NCBI GenBank assembly: GCA_007115705.1 | Contig: QXEO01000548.1 | Span: 10,242,383-10,306,382, forward strand | DNA from: Dactylis glomerata | Taxonomy: Eukaryota > Streptophyta > Magnoliopsida > Poales > Poaceae | Direction: 5' to 3' | DNA: 64,000 nucleotides | Shown here: piece after piece, positions 35,065 through 46,599 of the stretch | Layout: each line of letters begins with the position of its first letter | Numbering within the stretch: position 1 is the first letter of the stretch | Made by a program: the position numbers and the translations under genes | The notes under the pieces: generated by a model | The model's database searches: none | What the model saw: only the letters and a program-made list of their open reading frames with translations | Told to the model about the DNA's origin: nothing

Positions 35065-38000
35065 TATTCTACTTTGGTAAGTGTGTCTAATAAAAGTACT
35101 AAGAAAGCTGCAGAACCTGATGAGCAAATTACTATTAAGTCTCCTGTAGCTATATTAAAGGATCTTGTTACTAAAGATGTAGGGGATGCATATATTCTTT
35201 TTTGTGAAGATGCTTCTAACATTCTCTCACATCCTAAAAAGCATAGGAAAACAAGTGTTCATGTTATTTCTGTCAGGATTGGAGATCATTGCTATTATGG
35301 TTTATGTGATATTGGTGCTAGTGCAAGTGCTATTCCTTTAGAGCTTTACAAAGAAATTATGCATGAGATTGGCGCTTGTGAACTTGAAGATATTGATGTG
35401 GTTGTTCAGCTTGCTAATAGAGAGACTGTTTGGCCTATTGGTATTGTTCGAGATGTGGAAGTTCTTTGCGGTAAGACTAAATACCCAACTGATTTTCTAG
35501 TACTTGGTAAGGAGGCTAGTAAAACTTGTCCTATTATTTTTTGGTAGACCATTTTTGAGCACTTGTGGCGCCGTGATAGATTGTAAGAAGGAGATTTTTT
35601 TTACTAAGTTTAATGGAGAGTCTTATGAGTTTAATTTTTTCAAGTTTGCTAAGACTTCTTATGAAAATGACACACCTAATGAAAATTTTCGAGTTGAACA
35701 GCTTGCTTCTATTGCTCTCGCTCCTAATAATGCCTTGCAGCAATTCATGGAAGATCACAAAAGTGATGTTTTCAGCAAGGAAAGAGAAGAGATTGACGAT
35801 ATTCTTCTTCGTCAATCACCATTAATCAAGCATAATCTACCTGTGGAGGATCTTGGTACCACTTTGCCGCCTAAGGAAGATCCTGTGTTCGAATTAAAGC
35901 CTTTGCCTGATAATCTTAAATATGCTTATATAGATGATAAGAAAATATATCCTGTTATTATTAGCTCTAAACTTTTAGGAAAGGAAGAAGAAAGATTATT
36001 GGAGATATTGAGGAAACACCGAGGAGCTATGGGATATACTCTTGATGATTTGAAAGGGATTTCTCCCACTTTATGTCAGCATGCCATTAATATGGAAAAA
36101 GATGCGAAGCCAGTCGTAGAGCATCAACGCCGCTTAATCCCCAAGATGAAGGATATGGTAAGAAATGAGGTATTAAAGCTCCTTGATGCTGGTATTATTT
36201 ATCCTATTGCTGATAGTAGATGGGTTAGTCCTATTCATTGTGTTCCTAAGAAAGGAGGTATGACTGTTGTGCCTAATGAGAATAACGAGCTTATTCCTCA
36301 AAGGGTAGTAGTTGGTTATAGAATGTGCATTGATTATAGGAAGGTAAACAAAGTTACCAAGAAAGATCATTACCCTTTACCGTTTATAGATCAGATGTTA
36401 GAAAGGTTGTCTAAGAAGACTCATTTTTGTTTCCTTGATGGTTATTCTGGTTTTTCTCAAATTGCTGTTAAAAAGGAAGATCAAGATAAAACCACTTTTA
36501 CTTGTCCTTATGGAACTTATGCTTATAGACATATGCCGTTTGGTTTATGCAATGCTCCTGCTACTTTTCAAAGATGCATGTCTGCTATTTTTCATGGCTT
36601 TTGTGAAGAAATTGTGGAGGTCTTCATGGACGATTTTTCCGTCTATGGAACTTCTTTTGATAATTGTTTGCACAACCTTGATAAAGTTTTGCAGAGGTGC
36701 GAAGAAACTAACCTTGTTCTTAATTGGGAGAAATGCCACTTTATGGTGAATGAAGGAATTGTCCTTGGACATAAAATTTCTGAAAGAGGTATTGAAGTTG
36801 ACAGAGCAAAAGTGGAGGCAATTGAGAAAATGCCCTGTCCCAGAGATGTTAAAGGTATTCATAGTATTCTTGGTCATGCTGGTTTCTATAGGAGGTTTAT
36901 TAAAGATTTCTCCAAGATTTCAAAGCCTCTTACTAATCTTCTTCAAAAATATGTACCATTTGTCTTTGATGATGATTGTAAGGAAGCTTTCGAAACTCTT
37001 AAGAAGGCTTTAACTACTGCTCCTATTGTTCAACCACCTGATTGGAATTTACCTTTTGAAATTATGTGTGATGCTAGTGATTTTGCTGTTGGTGCTATTC
37101 TTGGACAGCGTGTAGATAATAAGTTGAATGTTATTCATTATGCTAGTAAGACTCTTGATGCTTCTTAGAAGAATTATGCTACTACTGAGAAAGAGTTTCT
37201 TGCTGTTGTTTTTGCATGTGATAAGTTTAGATCTTACATTGTTGATTCTAAAGTTACTATTCATACTGATCACGCTGCTATTAGATATCTTATGACTAAG
37301 AAAGATGCTAAGCCTAGGCTTATTAGATGGGTGTTGCTTTTACAAGAGTTTGATTTGCATATCGTAGATAGGAAAGGTGTTGAAAATCCTGTGGCTGACA
37401 ACTTGTCTAGATTGGAAAACATTTCTTTTGATCCTATTCCTGTTAATGATAGTTTTCCACATGAACAGTTGGCTGCAATAAATGTAACTTCACGAGACCT
37501 TCCTTGGTATGCTGATTATGCTAACTTTATTGTTTCCAAGTATTTGCCTCCAACCTTTACAGCTCAGCAAAGAAGAAAATTCTTCTATGATTTGAGGCAT
37601 TATTTTTGGGATGACCCACACTTATATAAAGAAGGAGTTGATGGTATTATGAGAAGATGCGTACCGGAATATGAGCAACAAGAGATATTAAGAAAATGAC
37701 ATGGTAGTGCTTATGGAGGGCATCATGCTAGAGATAGAACCGCGCAAAAGGTTCTACAATCAGGTTTTTATTGGTCAACCCTCTCTAAAGATGCCAGAAG
37801 GTATGTTTTATCTTGTGATGAATGTCAAAGAGTTGGTAATATTTCTAGACGCAATGAAATGCCTATGAGTTACACTCTTGTTATTGAACCATTTGATTGT
37901 TGGGGATTTGACTTTATGGGTCCTTTTCCTCCTTCAAAAGGCTATACCCACATACTTGTTGCTGTTGATTATGTTACTAAATGGGTAGAAGCCATACCTA

Positions 38001-38842
38001 CAAAGAGTGACGATGGTGAGACTTCGTTAAAAATGCTTAAGGATGTTATTTTTCCTAGGTTTGGTGTGCCTAGATATCTTATGACTGACGGAGGTTCTCA
38101 TTTTATTCACGGTGGTTTTAGAAAAACTCTTGCTAAATATGATGTTAATCATAGAATTGCTTCTGCTTATCATCCCCAAACTAGTGGGCAGGTAGAGCTT
38201 TCTAATAGAGAAATCAAGTCTATCTTGCAGAAGATTGTCAATAGATCTAGGAAAAACTGGGCTAGTAAGTTAAACGATGCTTTATGGGCTTATAGAACTG
38301 CTTATAAGAACCCCATGGGTATGTCTCCTTATAAGATGGTTTATGGAAAAGCGTGTCACTTGCCCTTAGAATTAGAACACAAAGCTTTTTGGATAGTGAG
38401 AGAGCTTAATAGAGATTTTAAACTAGCTGGTAAGAAAAGGTTGTTAGCTTTGAGTTCTCTAGATGAGTGGAGAAACGAAGCGTATGAGAATGATAGGCTT
38501 TTTAAAGAGAAAGTCAAGCAATGGCATGATAAGAGAATTCTTAAGAGAGAGTTTCATGTTGGTGAGAAAGTTCTATTGTATAGGTCTCGTCTCAGATTTT
38601 TTGTAGGAAAATTACTTTCAAAATGGGAAGGACCATATGTTATTGTGGAAGTGTACCGCTCAGGTGCTATTAAGATTGCTTCATTGAAGGATGACTCTAC
38701 ACAAGTGGTGAATGGGCAAAGACTCAAACATTATATTTCTGGAGATTCTTATAATGAAGATGTTGATGTTATTGAAACAGTTTCTCTGGAAGAATTCATC
38801 CAAGACAAATTGCAGGTACCTGCAGAGTTCATTTTTGAATAG
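35065..38842 (+). pseudogene. Athila-like pol: protease, RT, RNase H, integrase, with one frameshift and two stops
   Basis: Resumes from the TATTC duplication. Protease: YGLCDIGASASAIPLELY. A run of six T at about 35536-35541 carries one base too many: the upstream frame ends PIIFW and the downstream frame continues GRPFLSTCGAVIDC. RT: CVPKKGGM, YRMCIDYRKVNKVTKKDHYP, MPFGLCNAPATFQRC and FMDDFSVYG (catalytic Asp codons 36629-36634). RNase H: MCDASDFAVGAILGQ, stop TAG at 37166-37168 after TLDAS, then NYATTEKEFLAVVFA and HTDHAAIRYL. A second stop (TGA 37697-37699) follows EILRK, before the HHCC region (HGSAYGGHH...CDECQRVGN). Integrase: GFDFMGPFPPS, LMTDGGSHF, SGQVELSNREIK. It ends VPAEFIFE at 38842. 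Confidence 0.92.
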
Positions 38843-38960
38843 GTAACAGTTCTAGTCAGAGAAGTTTCGCGAAAAGCTCTTCCTTTAATATTTTTGTTGT
38901 TTTTAATAAATATGAAAAATCACGAGACGAAAACGGGCAGGAAAAGGAGTCCGTGGGCTT

Positions 38961-39086
38961 CTCACACATAGGTGGCACGGGCCCACCCTTGGCCGCGCCA
39001 CCCAGGTGTGAGAGCACACCGGAACTCGTTTCCGTCCCGGTTTCCTCCTGTGATTTCGTTTTGATGTTTAATTTTCGCCTATTTAA
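38961..39086 (+). promoter_or_regulatory. internal promoter-like module in Athila element (hairpin plus TATA-like box)
   Basis: Bases 38961-39012 (CTCACAC...GGTGGCACGGGCC / GGCCGCGCCACC...GTGTGAG) are a diverged copy of the U3 inverted repeat found in the LTRs. TATTTAA follows at 39080-39086 in the context cgcctatttaacccc, which resembles cgcctataaagacccc of the compact element's LTR. The extra ORF starts 95 bp further on (39181). Promoter function is inference only. Confidence 0.4.
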
Positions 39087-39180
39087 CCCCCCGGAGTCCC
39101 CGAGGTCTGTATATTGTTTTCTCGTCATGTTTTGTTTCGTGCTGTTTCTGTCAGGGATTGCTCTCGGCTTTGGAGTTACA

Positions 39181-39681
39181 ATGTCTTCGTCCGGTCCATC
39201 TGAGGGGAACCCTCTTGCGGATTCCATCAATCCGTATATGAGGGAGCTGAGGATGCATCTAAAGGAGTTGTCACTCAAGGATGGGGAGTTGCAGATTAAA
39301 GATGTTCAAGGACCCAAGGGAGAAGGAAGTCTCGAAGCGAGGATGGAAGCACTGGAGCAAGAAGTTTTCAAATACAAGAAGATGGCAGAACGCGAGGTGG
39401 ACATTATCTATAGGATTAATCAAGAGCTTGTTGCCAAGTACAAGAAGGAGACTACAGAGCTCTGGAGGGATATCCTCTCACTCTAGGAGACGACTAGCCA
39501 ATTACAAGCACAACTCTACGACGTGCAGAACCAAAATTGTGAGTATGAAGCTAGATTTCAACAAATGAGTGATGCTGCAAGTTTCAGGATTTTGGAGACC
39601 AAGACATCCTTCCTTGATGGAGGACCTCTGCCTTGGAAGTATGACCACGATGAAGATTCACCGCCACCGCCAAAGGAGTAA
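39181..39681 (+). pseudogene. additional ORF downstream of Athila pol, coiled coil, one stop
   Basis: ATG 39181 (MSSSGPSEGNPLADSINPY), amber at 39484-39486 after WRDILSL, same frame continuing QLQAQLYDVQNQNCEYEARF and ending PPPPKE with TAA at 39679-39681; 166 codons plus the amber. The middle (LEARMEALEQEVFKYKKMAERE) has regular Leu/Met heptads and is probably a coiled coil. The position after integrase is that of the env-like region in Athila elements, but I see no signal peptide or transmembrane segment, so an envelope role is not supported. Function unknown. Confidence 0.65.
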
Positions 39682-41376
39682 TTCGTCATCGGTATTGGCA
39701 TCCCCTTGGCTTGTTCCAAGCTTGGGGGAGTGCCGCGGTATCACATCATTACCTTTTGCTCATTTACTTTTCAAGTAGAGTCATATCATGAATAGAGAAG
39801 TTATCTTATAGAATAGTTTGCAGTTTGGAAGTATCCTCCTTAGCTGCTTATCTATGTATCCCTTGGTGTGAGTTGCGGTAATAAAATATTAATGAGAAGT
39901 TTTATCGTTTACTTTCCGCACACTTTATGTTAGTTTGCAATCTCTCTTGTATGACTAGTCTTGTTGATTGGTATTGGTATCACTTTGGGAGCATGAGTAA
40001 ATTTAGTTGGTTTTGGCAAACCTAGCTTGGTCAGTAGCAACTTTACCTTGAGGTTTGAGTAGAAAAGAATAAAGAAGTGCTTGTAGTTATATCACTTCAG
40101 TTTATCCTTCATGTTTGGCTTATAAGTATTGTTATTCCTAAAGTCAAAATCGTTGTACCTTCAAGGGAGTTTGCATGATTGTTCTTATTATATGTATGTT
40201 TGTTTGTTTCATGCAACTCTTATGCTTGCTACCCAGCCTTGCTAGCCAAAAACCTGTATTGAGAGGAAATACTTCTCGTGCATCCAAATCCCAAAGCCAA
40301 GTCACTTCCAAAGAGTCCACTATAAATTCCTATGCATGGTATTTCAAGCCATTCCAAGTAAATTTTCATGTGCTACCTTTCAAAAACCTTCAAACACTTC
40401 TCATTTTGTGCCATTGTTTTTAGCTCATGAGGACGTAGTGGATGGGTTTGTTATCTTCCATACTAAATTAAGTACCCCTCGACTAGGCCGCTTCATCTGC
40501 TCGTCATTAATTTTGCAAGGGAGCTGGTCAGACCATTATAATCTTAAAAAGAAAAGAAAGAAAAGAGCACTCCTCCATGGTATGTGAAAGTTGGTCGGCA
40601 CCCGATGGAATCGGTTAGCCATGGTTTGAGAATGGAAAAAGGTGGGGAGGAGTGCAAAGCTATAAAAGAGCACCAATGTGCCAATTAATCAAACATCTCA
40701 GAACCGCTCTCACTTGTTTAGTATGGAAGATATCAAGAACTCCGTTGCTAGTCGTTGACAAAAGCAACCACCTCTCAAAATAACTTTTTACCTCTGTTTT
40801 GCAAATGAAAAGCTCTAGCACATGTTTAATCCCTGCTTCCCTCTGCGAAGGGCCTATCTTTTACTTTTATGTTGAGTCAACCTATTCCCCTCTATCTCAA
40901 GCAAGCATTTGAGTTGTTATGTTTCATTCATCCATATGTTGATCCGTTTAATCATGTTTACTATCTTCCTTGTTTTGTACAATGCTTTTGTCTGAAAGAA
41001 TATATCTTTGAAAGCTTTCTATGAATGCAAAAGTTTATTTTGTTGAGCATATGGTCTTTGCTATATTAGCTCTGGTTTTAAAAGGCTCCGTTTAAAAGAA
41101 AGAATAGCTTGTTCATCATTCTTTGACCAAGAACTAAGGTTTGCCATTGCCAATTATAGTTTACCTTGTGCATCTTTACATGTGATTCCCTTTTACCTAT
41201 TGCAAGTCTATATCTTATAAAGGGAAGTTGCTGTCTATTATAATTTGTGCCTTGGTGAATGTGATGCTTCTTGTCCGTATTTTGATTATCAACACTTCAC
41301 TCCATAAACCTGTGGTCATGTTTACCGAGTTTAGTTTTCGCTTGGGGACAAGCGAGGTCTAAGCTTGGGGGGGGGT
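39682..41376 (+). other. noncoding 3' interior of Athila-like element
   Basis: No supported gene. It contains a 46-bp block at 40834-40879 shared with the compact Athila-like element, further looser similarity at about 40220-40370, and the polypurine tract aagcttgggggggggg at about 41361-41375 before the 3' LTR. Confidence 0.7.
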
Positions 41377-42846
41377 TGATACGTCCATTTTGCATCACTA
41401 TTTTGTATCATAATTTACTATTATTCATTGATATATTTCATATTTAGAGTTGATACTTATGTTATTTCCTTTGTTTTCACATGTTTGATGATCATTGGAG
41501 GATTTGCTGCCGGAGTCAGGATTCTGCTGGAAAAAGGACCACCAAGGGACCATATTTTGAAGATCAGGAAAATTCCAGAAAAATACCAGGAAATTATATT
41601 TTCCCAGAAGACTTAGGAAGCCAGAAGGAGGAGTCGAGAGGAGCCAGGAGGGGCCCTCACGCCAGGGTGGCGCGGCCTGACCCCTGGCCGCGCCAGCCCT
41701 GTGTGAGGCCACCCTGGCCCACTTCTGGTCTCGCCCCTTCGCGTATTTCATCATCCCCGAAAACCTAAGTCAAAGGGGGGCTCAGAGATAGACACCACCG
41801 CCTTTGCGGGGCGGAAAACACCAGAGAGAGAAAAGCTCTCTGGCAGGCAGAAATCTGCCAGGGGAATTCCTTCCCGGAGAGGGGAGATCGTTGCCATCGT
41901 CATCATCATCGCACCGGACTTCATCGAGATCATCATCATCATCTCCATCACCAGCACCTTCATCTCCATCATCACCACGCCATCCCGCTGTAACATCTTG
42001 AGTTGGATCTTGTTATATTCATAGGGGAAACTTTCCCGGTGTTGAATTAAGGTTTATGTTCAGATTGTTATTTACCATTATTTCACCTCTGATCATGATC
42101 CATATGATGTCTTGTGAGTAGTTCGTTTAGTTCTTGAGGACATGGGAGAAGTCAAGATGTTAGTAGTGAATTATTGTTGAGAATATTTAATGGTTTGATA
42201 TTGTTGTGGTGCTATTTCACTAGTGGTGTCATGTGAACGTCGACTACATGATACTTCACCATTTATGGGCCTAGTGAGATGCATTGTGTATTTGGCTACC
42301 AATTGTGGGGTTGCTGGAGTGACAGAAACCTAAACCTCCATTGGGAAACCGTTGCACCAGGGAGCGTAGAATCTTAGAGTTTAAGGCTGTGGTTAGATTT
42401 ATCTTAATTACTTTCTTGTATTTGCGGATGCTTGCAGGAGGGTATAATCACAAGTGTGTATTTATCCTAGTAAGGGTAGTGCGCTAGCACAGGTTCACCC
42501 CCATAACACCTATCAAACCAATAAAGACTATTGGCTTTATGAAGCAAAAGCTCTTGACAGAAACTCCCGTGTGTCCTCGAGAACGTTTAGTTATTATAAG
42601 TTACACAACCGGCTTGTCCTTTGCTGAAGAAAGGATTGGGCCACTTGCTACAATTGTTACTACTATCTTTTATTTACTAGCACTTAATTTACTCGTATTA
42701 CTAAATACCTCTGAAAACCTGTTTGCTAGTATTTACAGTGAATCCTTGATCAAAACCACTCATCAACACCTTCTGCTCCTCGTTGGGTTCGACACTCTTA
42801 TTTATCGAAAGTACTACGATACACCCCCTATACTTGTGGGTCATCA
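41377..42846 (+). repeat. 3' LTR, Athila-like element
   Basis: Starts TGATACGTCCATTTTGC, ends GTGGGTCATCA, followed by TGTAG (42847-42851). U3 inverted repeat copy at 41651-41710. Confidence 0.93.
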
Positions 42847-42939
42847 TGTAGTACCTTCTAGTGGTTGTCTATCATCTTCCTAGCAACTTTATTATGGTAT
42901 TTGCTCTCGATTTGATCTATGTGGTTTCCTAGGCTCGGG

Positions 42940-43055
42940 CTCCTGGGTCCAACCGGAGACTCCGGCCCCTGTGGCCGGAGACTCCGGCCTGGACGCAAAG
43001 TCTCTGGTTTCGGCCGGAGACTCCGGCCCGAGCCCCCGGAGACTCCGGCATAGAT
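42940..43055 (+). repeat. GGAGACTCCGG cluster in SIRE third-ORF intron
   Basis: At least four CCGGAGACTCCGG-type copies (for example aaccggagactccggcccc and gcccccggagactccggc) between the restored Athila target site and the splice acceptor at 43147. Confidence 0.8.
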
Positions 43056-43147
43056 CAGCCCTTGGAGTATCTCCTACAACATAGTTGCTTATTTTTGGCT
43101 CAAGGACATGTCACCTCATCTTTTCTACCCTCCTTACTCATTCACAG

Positions 43148-44706
43148 GTGCAGGTGGCTCTAGGAAACCGGCCGCTCATGACAAGGACAAGCTAGTGTTC
43201 AATCCCGCCACCGGGAGGCTTGCTTAGAAGTCTGTGATCAGTCAACAAGCTAGAGATGCCAAGAAGCTCAAGATGAGGATGGCTGAGGAGGAACGTGTTG
43301 AGGCTGCTAAGAAGGCCAAATTTGATAGCCTTGTGACACTGGATGGTCTGTCTGCTCTAGAGTATGTTGAGATGAGGAAGCGCAACATGTATGCTCTCCC
43401 GCGCAACTCACATGATCATTGCTTCTTCCGGAAAGAACAAGAGTTGATCATGAAGGAGTTCTATGCTTCACTCAAGAAATATCCGGTTTTCCCTCAGACG
43501 GTCATGGATTTTTCTCACTTTGCCAAGCACAGTGCCTATTTTGGGGAGGCCGTGTGGGTCTCTCGCAAGCTTGGTCTACATCCTCTCATGAAGATTCAAG
43601 AGCATTACAACATCACATTGGTTCATCAATTCTTTGCCACACTTGTGTTTGGGGATGGTGAGGAGATCCCCATGACTTGGATGGCCGGAGAAGAGCTTTG
43701 TCACTCCAACTTCATTGACTTCGCCGCTCTCCTTGGCTATGAGTTTCATGGAGCCACTTCTCCAAGTGGGATAAGGATGCATGTGGATGGTGAGTACTAT
43801 GACAAGAAGAAGCTTGCTCCACTTTACGCCGGTGATGACAAGAAGATTGTCATTGGAGGCACTCTTGGGCTATCTCAATGGTCCAACATTTTGCTTCGCA
43901 TGTTCTGGGCCTCCATTGCCCCTCAAGCCGGTAACTTTGATGCTATTCGTGGGGCCTTGGTGAACCTCTTTGCCTACACTTATGAAGTTTATTGCAAAGG
44001 GCAGACCACGGAAGTTGAGCCACTTGATGTGATGGATTTCATTCACAAGGAGATCAATGATTGCATTGTCAACAAGAAGACTCCCTTGTATGCACTGTTT
44101 ATCATGAAGCTCATCCGTGCTCAAAATCTCAACTATCCTCTCCTTAAGGCCAACCTCTAAGAACACAAGCTTGTGAAGCTTCAATGTAAGGCTCCCACCG
44201 GTCACTCTAAGAAGTCATTTTCTCCATTGAGAGGTGAAGAAGATGATGACTTTGAAGAAGGGGTCTCAACTCGAAGGGGCCCAAGGATGAAGCATGCTAG
44301 CAATGAAGGCTCTAGATCCAACAATGAGTTTGGGCAAGAATTCAAAAAGCTCAATTGGTTTCAAAGGAATGTGCTTTGCATGAATGTGGACATCCATCAC
44401 AAGCAATATGAAAGCTATGTTGCTCAAAAGCACATGAATGACAATCAACAAGCTCTTCACAAGGCATTTTGGGCCTCTCGTCCGGGATATGTGGAATCAC
44501 CTCCATCCTCTTCCTCGTCCGGGACTCAGTCCTATGGCAAGTGGAGCAAGGGTCTAACTAATTGGCAAGCTTTTGAGGAAGTCACCTCCGGCATCGCCAA
44601 TGTGTCTCAAGGCAAGAAGCCCATGGCTCCCGAAGATGATGAAGAAGGTGATGAGGACTACAACACCGGTTCCGAGGATGATGCCAAGGATGAAGATGAG
44701 GAGTGA
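43148..44706 (+). pseudogene. main exon of SIRE third (env-like) ORF, two stop codons
   Basis: Begins after the acceptor ttcacag and stays in one frame to TGA at 44704-44706, with TAG at 43225-43227 and TAA at 44158-44160 (about 519 codons). The N-terminus is basic and helical (ARDAKKLKMRMAEEERVEA). The centre (FYASLKKYPVFPQ, FGEAVWVSRKLGL, LVHQFFATLVFGDGEE, DFAALLGYEFHG) resembles the plant 'putative transposon protein' region seen in retroelement third ORFs; this is a by-eye impression. The C-terminus is very acidic (EDDEEGDEDYNTGSEDD). No transmembrane helix or signal peptide was seen, so env-like describes position, not function. The first exon is proposed at 23725. Confidence 0.75.
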
Positions 44707-45212
44707 TCTCATGGGCGCTTAGCATCGCTCTTTTCCCTTTTTGGTGTCTCGATGCCAAAGGGCGAGAAGTAGTTCTATTAGGGTGTCTTCGAGGGATTTG
44801 CCATGGGATGGGATTTGAAATTTTGGATTTGCTTTGCTTTGGTCAGGACACAGCGTTATGGGCTTTCATGTTGTGTCTCATTTATCTTAGTGTTGAACTC
44901 TATTATGTGTGGTATTGTTTTATATTGTGATACTTGAGTACCTATAATGTTGGTAAGACTAATATTGGTCTATGCTATCTTGTCTAGTCTTACTCTTGTG
45001 CATGTTATGTTGTATTCATATATTGTTACTTGCACTGGTTATAATTGTGAAATATATAGGGGGGGGTGATGATCTTTACTTGTATGCATTTGCGTTCAAA
45101 TGCAAATGTTGGTGTGCACACAAGTAGGTGGAGCTTTGGCTATATATTTTAATTTTTATGCTTATATCATGCAAATCCATATGTTGTCATCAAACACCAA
45201 AAAGGGGGATAT
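44707..45212 (+). other. SIRE 3' untranslated interior with polypurine tract
   Basis: Noncoding stretch between the third ORF and the 3' LTR. It holds a G-run near 45059-45066 and the polypurine tract aaaaaggggga at 45199-45209, three bases before the LTR start. Confidence 0.75.
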
Positions 45213-46531
45213 TGAAAGAGCATTTCCCTAAATAATGTTTTTTGGTGTTTGTTAACAACATGTGGTGAATTAACCATGCTATTAAAGTTTTGTAGACTTT
45301 CTAGGTTGATTCAGGATCTCACGGATGTGCACCCCAAAAAGGAAGAAAAGATCGGAGCCTGTAGTCCAGTAGTGGGTGTAGGGCTCAGTTGTCTTGAAGG
45401 GTGCTTCGCGAAGGTGGAAATGGTGGAGAGGGTCTCCATGAAATGCTGCAGTTGCAACTTGTAGGGCAGAGACTCTAGCCCTGCTGTCGGGAGACTCTGG
45501 CCTAGGGTTTTCGCCCTGGCAGACCACCGAGTTGGACGATTCAGATGCCCACCCGGAATTGGGCCGGAGACTTTGTGTCTCTGGCCGGAGACTCCAGGTC
45601 GGCAGGCTAAGGCCGGAGACTCCGGTCCTCATGGGCCGGAGACTCCGGTCTGTCTGGCTCGGCCCTGAGATGCTCGAGGTTTGGATGGCCCAGACACCAG
45701 TCCGGAATTGGGCCGGAGACTCTAATGCTGGGGTCACTTAGGGCGAAGACTCTGGCCCTCCAGGTCGGAGACTCCGGCCCTAGTCGGCCAGCAATGGCTA
45801 CATTTCGTGGAGGACTATATAAAGCCTTCTTCTACCTCTAGAAGGGGCTACGGCTTCCACTCTCTCTCCTCCATTGTTGCTAAGCTTCAAAGCACTAGAT
45901 CTTCCATTCTAGCCACTAGAAGTCGAAGCCCTTTTGGGATTTGACGGAGAAGACCTAGATCTACACTTCCACCAAGGCGATTTGATTTCCCCCTCATTTC
46001 ATTGAGGGGATTATAACTTGTGTGTTCATCGGAATCCTAGCCGGAAGAAGCCGTCCTCCAAGCTCAACTTTGTGTGTAAGAGCTTGGTGGGCCTATTGGG
46101 AGCCTCCAATTGAGTTGTGGAGCTCGCCCCAATACTTTGTGTAAAGGTCTCGTGCCGCCTTCAAGGGAATCGCTTAGTGGAGCGTGAACTCGCCTTTGTG
46201 GCTTGTTCACCGGAGAATAGGGTGAGCCTTTGTGGCATTGGTGGCCTTTGTGGTACCACACCTCTCCAACGTAGACGTACTTCCCGTAACAAGGAAGGAA
46301 CTATGGAAATACATCCTTGTGTCTTCGTGTCTCCATTGCGGTTACCTCTATCCTTTACTTGTACCTTTACTTATATTGTTATTGCTAGCTTGCTTGTCAC
46401 TCTAGGTAAATTCACTTAGTAGCACATCTAGAGAACTTACCTTCTTGTCTAGCCTTAACTTGAAAAAGAAGTAAACATTGGGTAGCTCCTATTCACCCCC
46501 CCCCCCTCTAGTCACTCATACGATCCTTTCA
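45213..46531 (+). repeat. 3' LTR of SIRE-like element (1319 bp)
   Basis: Starts TGAAAGAGCATTTCC, ends GATCCTTTCA. It carries GGAGACTCC-type motifs at about 45476-45780, TATA box TATATAAA at 45816-45823 and a C-run near 46497-46506. The element's right-hand target duplication should be CCTCT at 46532-46536; its partner is not in the window. Confidence 0.92.
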
Positions 46532-46584
46532 CCTCTTTAGCAAATCGACATCTAATACCGGTCACGTTTGAGGTAGCACGAGAA

Positions 46585-46599
46585 ATCAGTAGATCAAGT
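46585..46599 (+). repeat. left target-site duplication of retroposon
   Basis: ATCAGTAGATCAAGT, identical to 48048-48062. The length and a T-run on its inner side are typical of LINE-machinery insertion. Confidence 0.88.

Larger units (their letters stand above)
23818..42846 (+). mobile_element. Athila-like Ty3 retrotransposon with gag-pol and extra ORF, carrying a nested Angela element
   Basis: LTRs at 23818-25329 (1512 bp) and 41377-42846 (1470 bp), tRNA-Asp primer site, gag, PR-RT-RNase H-INT, a downstream coiled-coil ORF and a G-rich polypurine tract before 41377. Target duplication TGTAG at 23813-23817 and 42847-42851. The 3' LTR lacks about 38 bp present near 24487-24530, consistent with deletion between short direct repeats. 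About 31 substitutions separate the LTRs (hand count, about 2.1%). The Angela-like element sits in the gag-PR region at TATTC; without it the frame reads through. All ORFs carry stops or a frameshift, so this copy cannot mobilise itself. Confidence 0.93.
7653..46531 (+). mobile_element. Ty1/copia SIRE/Maximus-like retrotransposon, split by four nested insertions
   Basis: The parts are collinear on the plus strand: truncated 5' LTR (7653-8668), primer site, gag (8717-10926), pol (17926-20706 and 21725-22967), a spliced third ORF (23725-23734 plus 43148-44706), polypurine tract (45199-45209) and 3' LTR (45213-46531). The order PR-INT-RT-RNase H makes it copia. The long coiled-coil Gag and the third ORF after RNase H place it in the SIRE lineage. 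Interruptions are 10927-17920, 20707-21724 and 23818-42846, plus the element that removed its left end. Without insertions the visible element would be about 12 kb. LTRs differ by about 24 substitutions in 719 compared bases (hand count). All ORFs carry stops or frameshifts, so this copy is dead. Confidence 0.9.

Noticed and set aside
39181..39681. Envelope protein call for the Athila extra ORF
   Set aside because: No signal peptide or transmembrane helix is visible; only the position resembles env-like regions.
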